Source of the DNA: CAYVVT01 sp964454335
Lineage (GTDB): Bacteria; Fidelibacterota; UBA8477; JABMPR01
Length of the DNA stretch: 64,000 nt
Direction: 5' to 3'
Assembly: GCA_964454335.1 (NCBI GenBank)
Contig: CAYVVT010000004.1
Span: forward strand, 186,001 to 250,000
Shown one piece after another: positions 9,208-17,363 of the stretch (within the stretch, counting starts at the first letter, position 1; each line of letters begins with the position of its first letter). The notes below the pieces were generated by a model that had not been told where the DNA came from, did no database searches, and worked only from the letters and a program-made list of their open reading frames with translations. The position numbers and the translations under genes were made by a program.

Positions 9208-9696
9208 ATGACAGTTCAGGTCTTTATCACCGGGGGGACCTTTGACAAAGAATACAATGAGTTGAATGGCGAGCTTTTCTTTCAGGATTCGCACCTGCCT
9301 AAAATGCTTCGCCGTGGTCGATCATTGGCTGATACGAACGTACGTACCATCATGATGACTGATAGTCTGGAGATGTCTGAAGCTGATCGCGAGATCATTC
9401 TTTCGAATTGCCGCCGATGTGCCACTGATCGCATCCTCATCACCCATGGTACTGATACCATGGTGGATACTGCCAGATATCTGGCCGAGCACCTGGATGA
9501 TAAGACCGTGGTGCTGACCGGTGCGATGGTGCCTTACGTTTTCGGGAGCTCGGATGGCCTGTTCAATCTCGGGGCCGCCCTGGCTTTCGCCCAGACTTTG
9601 GCCCCTGGGATTTATATCGCTATGAACGGCCGCTACTTTCAACATGACAATGTCCGCAAGAATCGTGAGAAGGGTATATTTGAAACTTTCAAATGA
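9208..9696 (+). CDS. Asparaginase N-terminal-domain-like protein
   Basis: A 162-residue protein corresponding only to the N-terminal domain of bacterial L-asparaginases. Both catalytic-type threonine motifs are present: ITGGTFDK near the start and ITHGTDTM around residue 85, followed by LTGAMVP. The C-terminal domain that completes dimer packing in normal 330-residue asparaginases is absent, and the frame ends cleanly. I start at ATG 9208 because AAGGAG lies six bases upstream; a longer frame back to 9148 lacks a ribosome-binding site. It is followed 10 bases later by a small lipoprotein gene. Enzymatic activity is uncertain; it may hydrolyse an amide or be a binding protein. Confidence 0.85.
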   Translation: MTVQVFITGGTFDKEYNELNGELFFQDSHLPKMLRRGRSLADTNVRTIMMTDSLEMSEADREIILSNCRRCATDRILITHGTDTMVDTARYLAEHLDDKTVVLTGAMVPYVFGSSDGLFNLGAALAFAQTLAPGIYIAMNGRYFQHDNVRKNREKGIFETFK

Positions 9697-9706
9697 GGAG
9701 GTACCC

Positions 9707-10021
9707 ATGCCTGCTTTTCATCAAATAAGAATGTCACCACGAAGGATCACGTTAACCATTCTGCTCCTGTTGCTGATTTTGATCCTTGTGGGCTGTCTGC
9801 CTGCCAGCGGCCGCTATCACGATCTGAAACCTGCTGGTTTCTTCAGTGGGATCTGGCATGGCTGGCTGGCGCCACTCTCCCTCATTCTCCAACTGTTCAA
9901 TGCAAATGTCCGGATCTATGAGGCCTACAATACCGGATGGTGGTATGATTTCGGCTTCTACATTGCCATTATCAGCGGGTTCGGAGGCCTTTCCCTGGTA
10001 AGGAAAAATCGAGATAACTGA
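9707..10021 (+). CDS. Small predicted membrane lipoprotein
   Basis: 104 residues with a basic N-terminus, a strongly hydrophobic stretch (TLTILLLLLILILVGC) ending in a lipobox-like cysteine, then a short periplasmic part and one or two further hydrophobic segments ending in a positively charged tail (LVRKNRDN). The ATG at 9707 has a perfect GAGGAGG site overlapping the stop of the preceding asparaginase-like gene, so I use it rather than the longer upstream frame. Function is unknown; I recognise no domain. Charge distribution suggests an inner-membrane protein, and cleavage by signal peptidase II is possible but not certain. Confidence 0.8.
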   Translation: MPAFHQIRMSPRRITLTILLLLLILILVGCLPASGRYHDLKPAGFFSGIWHGWLAPLSLILQLFNANVRIYEAYNTGWWYDFGFYIAIISGFGGLSLVRKNRDN

Positions 10022-10074
10022 CCGGTCCGACGCAATCTCTGGCCGCGATGATTCTCTAGCTTACAGGATTATCC

Positions 10075-10983
10075 ATGAAGATTGAATTGAAGAACCTGAC
10101 CTGTGTCGGGCCCAGCCCTCATTCCGCTTTTCGCGGAATTCCTTTTCAGCCGTCAAGTGATGCCGCAGGACTCCTGCCCCGGCCCGTCCTGGCCTTGCAA
10201 ACCGAAGACTGCATCAAGATCATTGGAAACATAGAGCAGTTCGAGGCCTGTAATGAAAAGAGCATTCCAGCCTATGTGCTTACCCAGGCTGATAGTCTGG
10301 ATATGGTACGGGCCTGCATTTCCTTTTACGAGCCTTTGCATCTCGTGGATAAGGCCTTGCTTATGGCTGCTTGCCAGGAACTTGGATTCCCGGAACAACG
10401 TCGCCTGGCTGAGATTCTGCCCCTTCTGGGATTACCTGAGCGTCGATCAACCCTTGATGAACTGGGTTTCATCGCACGTATGCCTGATCCCCTGAAGGAT
10501 TTCATCATAGAAAAGGACCTGAGCCTGAAGCGGATTCGATCTATACAACGTGCCGAGTCCATACTCGATTGGGCAGTAGAACTGCTAATGCAAGCCAAGC
10601 CCGGTGTGAACGTTTTCCTGGAGATCCTTCAGCATCTCTGGGAGATCCATAAACGTGATGACAAGCCTCTGGCTCATGTACTTGACAAGCTGGGCCTGCA
10701 TGATCTGGAAGCACTGCGATTTGATGAGGACAGATCTGTGCTTGAGTTTTTGAGGACTACTCTGCGCACCGAACGCTTCCCCTTGCTCTCTGAGGCAAAC
10801 GCTGGTCTTAAGGCTGTAGTGACAGCCCTTAACCCTCCATTGAAGATCGATCTGACCTGGGATCCATCTTTTGAGGAACAGGGCCTGATCCTTCGTTGTA
10901 AGCTAAGGCATGCAGATGATGCCAGAGAACTTGCAGGCTATTTACAGCAGAACGTTTTTGTTCAGTTGTTTGAATCAGTTTAA
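10075..10983 (+). CDS. ParB-like protein adjacent to a spore-photoproduct-lyase-like gene
   Basis: 302-residue protein with no signal peptide. The order of segments resembles a divergent ParB/Spo0J core: a KIIGNIEQFEACNEKSIP stretch comparable to the ParB box that recognises the protein name (IaG..Ry.A....IP), then a region rich in helices with EKDLSLKRIRSI and IHKRDDKPL that resembles the KorB/HTH region. It has ATG with AGGA six bases upstream. The next gene, a radical SAM protein, begins 15 bases after the stop, so they are an operon. The similarity is by pattern only and I cannot say whether CTP binding or DNA binding is retained. Confidence 0.6.
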   Translation: MKIELKNLTCVGPSPHSAFRGIPFQPSSDAAGLLPRPVLALQTEDCIKIIGNIEQFEACNEKSIPAYVLTQADSLDMVRACISFYEPLHLVDKALLMAACQELGFPEQRRLAEILPLLGLPERRSTLDELGFIARMPDPLKDFIIEKDLSLKRIRSIQRAESILDWAVELLMQAKPGVNVFLEILQHLWEIHKRDDKPLAHVLDKLGLHDLEALRFDEDRSVLEFLRTTLRTERFPLLSEANAGLKAVVTALNPPLKIDLTWDPSFEEQGLILRCKLRHADDARELAGYLQQNVFVQLFESV

Positions 10984-10998
10984 CCGGTCCCGGTCAGC

Positions 10999-12189
10999 AT
11001 GAAGGAACCCCGCATCACCAGGATCCTGATCGACAGGAAGGTCGCCGACACTGATTTGCCCAAGCGTTATCAGGACAACAATCCTGCTGCGGCTGTTGAA
11101 ATGGTTGAAGTGAACGACCAGCTCAAGGATGAGCTCTTCAATCAGCCACTGACCAGGGGCAAGCGTGAGATCCTGCTCACCGAGAAACAGGGCCATGTGG
11201 TCAAGCAATGCCCCGGAACGGATCGCCAGTACCGATGCTGTAACTACCATGTCATCAATCAGACCTCCAACTGTCCCATCGACTGTACCTACTGCATTCT
11301 GCAATTCTATCTGAACAATCCCGTGACCACGGTTTACGCCAACAGCGAGAAGCTTTTTAACGAAGTCGGCGGGAAGATTGCTACTCAGCCTGATCGCTTC
11401 TTCCGTATAGGAACCGGAGAGCTTTCTGACAGTCTTGCCTTCGATGAATCATCAGGCTTTTCGGCGGATATCGTGCTCAAGTTTTCCGAACTCCCCAATG
11501 TACTTCTGGAATTGAAGACCAAATCCGATCGTATTGATAATCTGCTGCATCTGGATCATAAGGGCCATACTGTCGTTTCGTGGTCTGTTAATCCCCAGAC
11601 TATCATTGATGAGGAGGAACATAAGGCCGCTTCTCTCTCAGAGCGCCTCCAGGCAATGGCGAAGGTGCAAGCTGCGGGATATAAGATCGGTCTGCACTTT
11701 GATCCACTTCTGCATCATCCGGAATGGGAGAGCAATTACGAGAATCTGATCAAACAGCTGTTCTCCGTCCTGGATTCGTCCAATATCACCTGGATCTCCA
11801 TTGGTTCTCTGCGTTTCCCCCCGGAGATGAAGGAGAAAGTGCTGGAGAAATTTCCAAGATCCCGGATCATGTTCGCTGAGCTTATACGCGGAATGGATGG
11901 CAAGATGCGCTATCCCAAACCCTTGCGTCTGGAGATGTACCGGAAGGTCTATTCATGGCTTCACCAACATGGATCAGAGGACCTGTTTATCTATTTTTGC
12001 ATGGAATCCGCCGAGATCTGGGAACGTGTCATGGGCTGGAGCCCTGAAAGCAACGAGCATCTGGACTTTCTGTTCGCTGAAAGCCTCTACCGCAGATTTA
12101 ACGGTTTGATGGTAAAAGCACCGGAACGTAAGATCTATGAGGAGGGGATCCCCCTGCATCACGAGAGAGAAGAAATTCCAGGTCTATAG
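10999..12189 (+). CDS. Spore-photoproduct-lyase-like radical SAM protein
   Basis: 396-residue radical SAM enzyme with the cluster motif C-x3-C-x2-C in NCPIDCTYCILQ near residue 95. The surrounding sequence (CCNYHVINQTSNCPIDCTYC, then RIGTGELSDSLAFDE) is that of the SPL/SplB-like family found in many non-sporulating bacteria, where the repair or methyl-type substrate is unknown. True SPL repairs the thymine dimer known as spore photoproduct. The protein has no signal peptide. It follows the ParB-like gene directly, with a weak ribosome-binding site. A DNA-repair or nucleotide-modification role is plausible; spore formation is not implied in this Gram-negative lineage. Confidence 0.85.
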   Translation: MKEPRITRILIDRKVADTDLPKRYQDNNPAAAVEMVEVNDQLKDELFNQPLTRGKREILLTEKQGHVVKQCPGTDRQYRCCNYHVINQTSNCPIDCTYCILQFYLNNPVTTVYANSEKLFNEVGGKIATQPDRFFRIGTGELSDSLAFDESSGFSADIVLKFSELPNVLLELKTKSDRIDNLLHLDHKGHTVVSWSVNPQTIIDEEEHKAASLSERLQAMAKVQAAGYKIGLHFDPLLHHPEWESNYENLIKQLFSVLDSSNITWISIGSLRFPPEMKEKVLEKFPRSRIMFAELIRGMDGKMRYPKPLRLEMYRKVYSWLHQHGSEDLFIYFCMESAEIWERVMGWSPESNEHLDFLFAESLYRRFNGLMVKAPERKIYEEGIPLHHEREEIPGL

Positions 12190-12234
12190 ACTCCCTTTCG
12201 CCTACACTTCTCAAACACTTATAATCCTGATTAC

Positions 12235-12263
12235 TGTTGTTCAACATATCTCCGGCATATAAT
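12235..12263 (+). promoter_or_regulatory. Candidate promoter for the YCII-domain gene
   Basis: A perfect TATAAT at 12258-12263 lies 17 bases after the weak -35 candidate TGTTGT at 12235-12240. The transcript would start near 12270 and reach the YCII gene with a leader of about 70 bases. The -35 match is poor, so this is suggestive only. Confidence 0.4.
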
Positions 12264-12339
12264 ATGACAATATTAATCCCGAATCGTCCTGTCGTCCAGC
12301 GCGGCAGGTGAATCTTGATGAGCACAAAAGGAGTTAGTC

Positions 12340-12627
12340 ATGAATAGTTACCTGATATTGCACAACGGCTTTGCGATGCCCACACCTGAGGAAATGGGTG
12401 CATGGAGCAAATGGTTTGAGTCCATTGCGGATAGGCAGATTGACCGGGGAGGGCTTCGCGGCGGTCGCGAGATCTCAGGGTCTGGCACCAGGGAACTACC
12501 TTTCGGGAATGACTCTATTACCGGCTATACCATCATCAAGGCTGAAAGTCTGGATGAAGCCGTTAAACTGGCCCAGGAATGTCCTGTCGTCGCCAGTACC
12601 GCAGTCTACGAGATCCAGAGTCATTAG
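12340..12627 (+). CDS. YCII-domain protein
   Basis: 95-residue cytoplasmic protein of the YCII family, a dimeric alpha-beta fold found alone or fused to sigma factors. The beginning MNSYLILHNGFAMPTPEEM and the ending GYTIIKAESLDEAVKLAQECP are characteristic. Many members are annotated as uncharacterised; a few are fused to enzymes acting on small molecules, but no reaction can be inferred here. A strong AAAGGAG site precedes the ATG at the right distance. It stands alone between the SPL-like gene and the selenoprotein candidate. Confidence 0.88.
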   Translation: MNSYLILHNGFAMPTPEEMGAWSKWFESIADRQIDRGGLRGGREISGSGTRELPFGNDSITGYTIIKAESLDEAVKLAQECPVVASTAVYEIQSH

Positions 12628-12875
12628 ATCGTCGCCTTTGTATAGAATCTTCCGGGATTTCCTGCTGGCCAATCCTTAGATATACTGTCTGCACCTTGCT
12701 ATATTTAGTTATCTCTACTGTAAGGGCCTTGACTCTATACCAGTTCACTGTTCGCAAATAATCCTTGTGTCGTTGGTGTTATGGTGTTACAGTTATGTAG
12801 AACACGTGCTTGCCCTACCGTCGCTTGATCACAATCTTGTAGTCGCAGGTGAATACATGAACCACGGGAGTTGAT

Positions 12876-13739
12876 ATGACAGAAACTCTGCATGGAACAC
12901 CACCCAAGAGAGCCGCTCTTTCCTTCCTGAAGATCGGGTTCTGATCAGAAACCCTGATCAACGTGCTTGATCGTGCTTTTGATACACCGTTGGAAGAGGA
13001 AGAACATGCTACCATGCCCTTTGCCGGTGGCATCAAACAACATGGCTATCAGTGCGGGATGCTCTGGGGTGCCGTCCTAGCAGCGGGTGCCCAGGCACAC
13101 AGACTCTACGGCTCGGGCCCTGAAGCTCAAACGCGAGCAATGAATGCAGCCAATAAACTGGTTGAGACCTTTCGTAAAGACAAAGACGAGATCAACTGCT
13201 ACGAGATCACCGAGATCGACAAAGATTCTTCCGGGATGCAGATGATCACCTATTTCCTGCTGAAAGGCGGTACCATCGGGTGCATGAAGATGGCCGGCAG
13301 ATTTGCGCCGGCAGCGTTTGAGGACATCAAGGAGTCGATCTCAGCTGAGGTGCAGGAAGCTCCTGCGGTTCCGGTGAGCTGTGCTGCTCTTCTGGCCGAC
13401 AAGATGGGAGCCAGTGACCGTCACGGCGTGATGGCGTCAGGGCTTGCAGGTGGCATGGGATTATGTGGAGGGGGCTGCGGTGCCCTGGGTACTGCCCTGT
13501 GGCTCATGGGAATGGAGCTTCAGAAGGATCCTGAGGTCAAAAACCTCTGGGATGACAAGACCTTCACTCCAAAGTTCAATGAGCTCGTTGAACGCTTCCT
13601 GGAGAGCTCCGACTATGAATTCGAGTGCGATAAGATCGTCGGAAGGAAATTCGAAGACATCGAGGATCATGCTGAATTCATCAAACAGGGTGGCTGTTCC
13701 GGGATCATCGAAACATTAGCTGCCTTGGGGACTGCTTAA
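12876..13739 (+). CDS. C_GCAxxG_C_C family redox protein, probable selenoprotein (UGA at codon 23)
   Basis: Seen: an ATG at 12876 with GGGAG five bases upstream opens a frame of 287 residues that is interrupted only by TGA at 12942-12944 (codon 23). After it the frame runs to the stop at 13737-13739. Downstream of the TGA is a GTG at 12963 with no ribosome-binding site. The protein is an internal duplication of the C_GCAxxG_C_C motif: the second half has C169, C201 (in GCGALG), C251 and C274; the first half has C60 (in CGMLWG), C108 and C136, and the TGA falls at the position of the missing first cysteine. A SECIS-like hairpin follows the TGA. Known: this family includes annotated (seleno)proteins of unknown substrate; thiol/selenol redox chemistry is assumed. 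Inferred: UGA is read as selenocysteine. No sel genes lie in the window. The alternative is a short pseudogene-like truncation beginning at the GTG. Confidence 0.85.
12942..12972 (+). promoter_or_regulatory. Bacterial SECIS-like element after the UGA codon
   Basis: Starting at the TGA (12942-12944), the sequence folds into a hairpin with stem GATCAA (12956-12961) and TTGATC (12967-12972), enclosing the loop CGTGC (12962-12966). The loop begins 17 bases after the UGA and has G as its second base. Bacterial SECIS elements are expected to have an apical loop 16-37 bases after UGA with a G in the first two loop positions, so the match is good. An alternative TGATCAG/CTGATCA pairing directly at the UGA (12942-12960) competes or nests with it. 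Compare with the coding sequence of the host gene for conservation. Confidence 0.7.
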
Positions 13740-13845
13740 GGATTCCCATGTTTCCCGAACTATCCAAGTTGAGATCTTCTCTGATTTGCGCCCCGCGAAA
13801 ACTTCGTCCTCCTGCGCTTTCATTCGATTTACCCGGGAAAGTTAA

Positions 13846-14817
13846 TTGAAAGCCATTGTGCATTCACGTTACGGTCCACCCGAGAATCTACAACTACGCG
13901 AAGTAGCCAAACCTGTTCCCGGTGATTCCCAGGTCCTGGTCCGGGTTCATGCCTCCAGTATTAATGCAGCAGATTATCTCATGCTCAGGGGCTTGATCCC
14001 TCGTGGACTGGGTATGGGTGTGGTCAGACCAAAGGACAAGATCCTTGGTGCCGATATTGCCGGTGTTGTAGAATCCGTTGGCAAGAATGTCTTGGAGCTC
14101 AAACCGGGAGATGAGGTTTTTGGCGATCTCGCCGACTATGGCTATGGGGGTTATGCCGAATACGTCTGCGCCGATGAATCCCTGCTTGTTCTAAAGCCGC
14201 CCAGCATCTCATTCGAGGTCGCAGCAGCGGTGCCTCTGGCTGCTGTAACCGCCTGGCGGGCCCTCCATGAAAAAGCCCGGGTCCAGCAGGGTCAAAAGGT
14301 TGCCGTAAATGGTGCTTCTGGTGGTGTTGGCAGCTTTACCGTGATGTTGGCGAGTATTGTCGGGGCTGAGGTTACCGCTGTATGCAGTACCCGGAATCAG
14401 GAGATGATCAGGCAAATCGGTGCGGCGCAGGTCATTGATTACAGCCAAACGGATTTTACTGCAGAAGACGAAAGCTACGATATTATCGTGGCGGCTAACG
14501 GATATCATCCCCTTGAGCATTATCGGCGTGTTCTGGCTCCTGCTGGCACCTACATCGTGACTGGAGGTAAATGGCGGCAGCTAATTCAGGTTATGAGAAA
14601 GGGACGATCTCTTTCCAGGCGGGGAGACCAGACCTTCACGAGTGTGTCTTCCAAACCGGACAAGCAGATACTTCAGTCTATCAGCGGATTGCTGCAACAG
14701 GGAAGGCTTATACCTCTAATTGATAAAGTCTTTCCTCTCTCGGAAACTGCTGACGCTTTCAGGTATGTCCTTGATGAGCATCCCCAGGGGAAAGTTATCA
14801 TTCGGATTGCTGATTGA
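13846..14817 (+). CDS. NAD(P)-dependent MDR-type oxidoreductase (quinone oxidoreductase-like)
   Basis: 323-residue cytoplasmic medium-chain dehydrogenase/reductase of the zinc-free branch. It starts with the alcohol-dehydrogenase GroES-like fold (residues 1-130) and continues with a Rossmann domain showing GASGGVGSFTVMLASIVGAEV, the glycine-rich nucleotide site. The zinc ligands of alcohol dehydrogenases are absent, as in quinone oxidoreductase relatives. The start is TTG at 13846 with a GGGAAA-like site, weak for the region. It follows the selenoprotein candidate by about 105 bases; a shared redox function is possible but unproven. The substrate could be a quinone, an enone or another activated alkene. 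Confidence 0.92.
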   Translation: MKAIVHSRYGPPENLQLREVAKPVPGDSQVLVRVHASSINAADYLMLRGLIPRGLGMGVVRPKDKILGADIAGVVESVGKNVLELKPGDEVFGDLADYGYGGYAEYVCADESLLVLKPPSISFEVAAAVPLAAVTAWRALHEKARVQQGQKVAVNGASGGVGSFTVMLASIVGAEVTAVCSTRNQEMIRQIGAAQVIDYSQTDFTAEDESYDIIVAANGYHPLEHYRRVLAPAGTYIVTGGKWRQLIQVMRKGRSLSRRGDQTFTSVSSKPDKQILQSISGLLQQGRLIPLIDKVFPLSETADAFRYVLDEHPQGKVIIRIAD

Positions 14818-14897
14818 AGACATGGGACCTTGTCGGTGATGATATAGAACCGGAATCCATGCTTATCACATCAATCCGCTTTCAGCCACAAGAAACA

Positions 14898-14923
14898 AAA
14901 AGGGAGTACGCTGGCTCCCTTTT
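14898..14923. terminator. Bidirectional terminator between MDR and TonB genes
   Basis: Stem AAAAGGGAG (14898-14906) and CTCCCTTTT (14915-14923) with an 8-base loop. The stem ends in an A/T tract on both strands, so it can stop transcription from the two converging genes. Confidence 0.8.
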
Positions 14924-14929
14924 ATATTG

Positions 14930-15580
14930 CTAGCCCTTTAATCGGAAATGAATGGGAATTGTCATCCTGACCCGCACCGGCTTACCCATCTGGGTAGCAG
15001 GCTTGAACCGTGTCATGGTCAACGCCTTAAGAGCCGCCTCATCGAGACCCGTACGCGGAACACCTTTGACGACAACCGGGTCGATGATACGACCGTCCAC
15101 ATCGACGATGGCCTCAATGAAGACGATCCCCTGTATTCCAGCCTCACGGGCGATCTCCGGATAGTTGACGTTCCCTGCGAGGACCAACCAACCTCCAACG
15201 GGTTCCGGGTACTCCGATACGTCAATATCGGATAGACTATAGGTGGGAAGTTTTGGTGCTTCCGGTGGAACCAGGAGGTCCCATTTTGCAAGTTCGAGTG
15301 ATATCTCTGCTGGTAGCTCGAGATCTGGATCGACTTCCTCGCTTTCCACCGGAATGGATGGTCGCAGGGGTTCTGCCATTGGTGGAAGCTGTCGGGTTGG
15401 TGGAATATGCAGGGTCTGCAGGGGTGTTGTCGGGACTGTCTCTGGAACATAACTGCTTGTTTTAAACTCCGGAACTGCATAGAAGATGGAAATGGCGAGA
15501 ACCATGGTGATCATCATTCCCAACTCGAGGTATTTACGTTCGCGAGCCTTGATAGAGGCCCAGGGATATTGTGCTAACAT
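14930..15580 (-). CDS. tonB: TonB-family energy-transducing protein
   Basis: 216-residue inner-membrane protein that should link the ExbB/ExbD motor to outer-membrane receptors. A single membrane anchor near residues 20-37 is followed by a proline-rich, acidic periplasmic spacer (residues about 45-135) and the TonB C-terminal domain (YPEIAREAGIQGIVFIEAIV through FKPATQMGKPVRVRMTIPI). It shares layout and several short identities with the TonB at 15858-16505. It lies in its own transcription unit, flanked by hairpin terminators at both ends. Receptor partners are not visible here. Confidence 0.9.
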   Translation of the reverse strand: MLAQYPWASIKARERKYLELGMMITMVLAISIFYAVPEFKTSSYVPETVPTTPLQTLHIPPTRQLPPMAEPLRPSIPVESEEVDPDLELPAEISLELAKWDLLVPPEAPKLPTYSLSDIDVSEYPEPVGGWLVLAGNVNYPEIAREAGIQGIVFIEAIVDVDGRIIDPVVVKGVPRTGLDEAALKALTMTRFKPATQMGKPVRVRMTIPIHFRLKG

Positions 15581-15813
15581 ATCGCACCTCCTTCATCAAC
15601 GGATTTAACTCAGCAGTTGTTCTGGATTCAATCCTCCTTTCCTCGAACAGCAGGTCGATAACGTCATTGGATCGGCCTCATTCCGAATCTACAGTCGGAA
15701 TCTGTTTTACACAAGCAAATGTTCTACTGCAATAGAACATGCGTTACAGCGCACATCTTATCGCTCACCGCAATATCCACGGCTGAATACTCGGGAGAAC
15801 CGAGGCAAAGAAA

Positions 15814-15837
15814 AACGCCCCCTGGACAGGGGGCGTT
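15814..15837 (-). terminator. Rho-independent terminator of the exbB-exbD-exbD-tonB operon
   Basis: Stem of ten bases, AACGCCCCCT (15814-15823) with AGGGGGCGTT (15828-15837) and a four-base loop. On the minus strand it is followed by TTTTTCTTT, a typical intrinsic terminator directly downstream of the tonB stop. Confidence 0.88.
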
Positions 15838-15857
15838 CAACTTGGTTGCTTCTGTTT

Positions 15858-16505
15858 CTAATTATTCTTCAGACGGAAAACAACAGGAACGGAGATCCAG
15901 ACAGTGACAGGTTTGTCACGCTGGTAGGCCGGTTTCCATTTGGTGGCCTTGATGGCGTCCATGGCGGCCTCATCAAGACCCGTCTTTGGTATACCCTTCA
16001 GGATCTTGGTATCCTTTACGGTACCATCTTTGCCGATGCGGGCCTGAACAATAACGGTACCTTCGATTCCTGCTTCACGGGCGATCTCCGGGTAGACCAC
16101 GTTCTTCTGGATCTCGGCGTAACCACCTGCCGGCTCCGGTGGTTCATCATAGGCAATGAACCGTACGGAACTCTCTGGGGGAGGAGGTGGTTCATCAAGG
16201 ATCTCAAAATCCTCGAGATCCGTTTCCTCGATGGTCACGTCATCGTCAATATCCTCATCCTCCGACTCGATAGGAACGGAGGGACGGGTTGGTGGTGGCG
16301 GTTTTTCGAACTGCTGTGTTTCCGGTGGGATATCGATGCTCTCTGTGGGTGGCACATATTCCGCCTGTTTGATCTCCTCGACCTCGAACTTCGGGAAAGC
16401 ATACATGCCCAGGGTGAATATCAGCAACGTGATCATTGCCGACATCTCGAGGTACTTTCGATATCTCAGCTTGACTGAGGCATGTGGATATTGCTGTTGT
16501 ATCAT
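15858..16505 (-). CDS. tonB: TonB-family protein, last gene of the motor operon
   Basis: 215-residue TonB-type protein with one transmembrane anchor (about residues 22-40, ITLLIFTLGMYAF), a proline-rich and acidic spacer (PPPPTRPSVPIESEDEDIDDDV) and a C-terminal TonB domain (YPEIAREAGIEGTVIVQAR onward). It begins with MIQQQYPHASVKLRYRKYLEM, closely paralogous to the neighbour at 14930. Only five bases separate it from the upstream exbD, so it belongs to the exbB-exbD-exbD operon. The operon is a plausible energiser for TonB-dependent import. Confidence 0.92.
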   Translation of the reverse strand: MIQQQYPHASVKLRYRKYLEMSAMITLLIFTLGMYAFPKFEVEEIKQAEYVPPTESIDIPPETQQFEKPPPPTRPSVPIESEDEDIDDDVTIEETDLEDFEILDEPPPPPESSVRFIAYDEPPEPAGGYAEIQKNVVYPEIAREAGIEGTVIVQARIGKDGTVKDTKILKGIPKTGLDEAAMDAIKATKWKPAYQRDKPVTVWISVPVVFRLKNN

Positions 16506-16510
16506 AAGCG

Positions 16511-16918
16511 CTATCCCCTTGGTTTGGCTGAATAATTCAGCTTCAAGGCTGTTGCTTCCCGCAATTCCTGGTGGATATCAGTGATAACGTGCATATCTGT
16601 CTGACGGTCAGCTTTAAGGGAAACTGTAAGTGCCAGATCTGCTGCGACCTTATCATACATAATGGTCCGAATCTGTCCCATGTCGATGATCTGATCATCG
16701 ATTGAGATCGTTCCATCCTGGGTTGCCCAGATATGTGAGACGTGCTTCTTCCCCTCCAGCTTGGCGATCTTCTTGGCCTCTGGTAGAATAAGTTTCAACC
16801 CCTGGAATTCTCGCAGGACTGTCACGACCATGAAAAAGATGAGCAACATGAAAATGATATCCGGCAGCGAAGAAGTGGGGATTCCGCCCTCGTGTTTGGT
16901 TTTACGCTGAAGTCTCAT
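16511..16918 (-). CDS. exbD: ExbD/TolR-family biopolymer transport protein
   Basis: 135-residue motor accessory with a short cytoplasmic N-terminus, one transmembrane helix containing the proton-relay aspartate motif (TSSLPDIIFMLLIFFMVVT) and a periplasmic domain. Aspartate in SLPDI is the conserved ExbD/TolR proton-pathway residue. It is two bases from the next exbD gene and five from tonB. Two ExbD-like subunits per operon are common in FCB bacteria, where they may form a heterodimer. Confidence 0.94.
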   Translation of the reverse strand: MRLQRKTKHEGGIPTSSLPDIIFMLLIFFMVVTVLREFQGLKLILPEAKKIAKLEGKKHVSHIWATQDGTISIDDQIIDMGQIRTIMYDKVAADLALTVSLKADRQTDMHVITDIHQELREATALKLNYSAKPRG

Positions 16919-16920
16919 GG

Positions 16921-17337
16921 CTACTCCTCCGGCTCAGCGATGGAGATACGCGTTGCGTTCGCCCGCTTCAGCTGGTCGATCACCTCGACATACACCTGAT
17001 ATTTCGTGCGACTGTCAGTCTTCACGGAGAAGATCATCTTCTCATTCTCAGCCAGCTTGCTGGTGGCAATCTGTCGTAGCTCGCGGACATCGACGATCTG
17101 AAAGTCGTCTCTGCTGCCCACAGCAACTTTCCCGGAAGCATTCACCGATATATTGGTGATGTTCTTTGTGCTGACCTCTGTCTGTTCACCCTTCGCAGGC
17201 AGGACCATACCCAAGCCCTTGTCCATGTCAATGGTGGTGGTGACCAGGAAAAACACCAGCAGCATGAAGACGATGTCGGGCAGTGAGGCCGTTGGGATCT
17301 CACCGCCGGATCTGTTTCGTTTTTTCTGAACCAACAT
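16921..17337 (-). CDS. exbD: ExbD/TolR-family biopolymer transport protein
   Basis: 138-residue ExbD protein with helix TASLPDIVFMLLVFFLVTTT, which includes the conserved aspartate of the proton path, and a periplasmic C-terminal domain (FSVKTDSRTKYQVYVEVID). Second gene of the operon, 26 bases after exbB and two bases before the following exbD. Similar to but clearly distinct from its neighbour, so not a recent duplicate. Confidence 0.94.
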   Translation of the reverse strand: MLVQKKRNRSGGEIPTASLPDIVFMLLVFFLVTTTIDMDKGLGMVLPAKGEQTEVSTKNITNISVNASGKVAVGSRDDFQIVDVRELRQIATSKLAENEKMIFSVKTDSRTKYQVYVEVIDQLKRANATRISIAEPEE

Positions 17338-17363
17338 GGTTTACTACCCTTGTTAGTTAAACT

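Noticed and set aside
12963..13739. The same protein starting at GTG 12963 without selenocysteine
   Set aside because: It has no ribosome-binding site, and the upstream frame supplies the missing family motif at the TGA.
15846..16478. 210-codon plus-strand frame opposite the tonB gene
   Set aside because: It has no ribosome-binding site or domain and follows the codon pattern of the real minus-strand gene.
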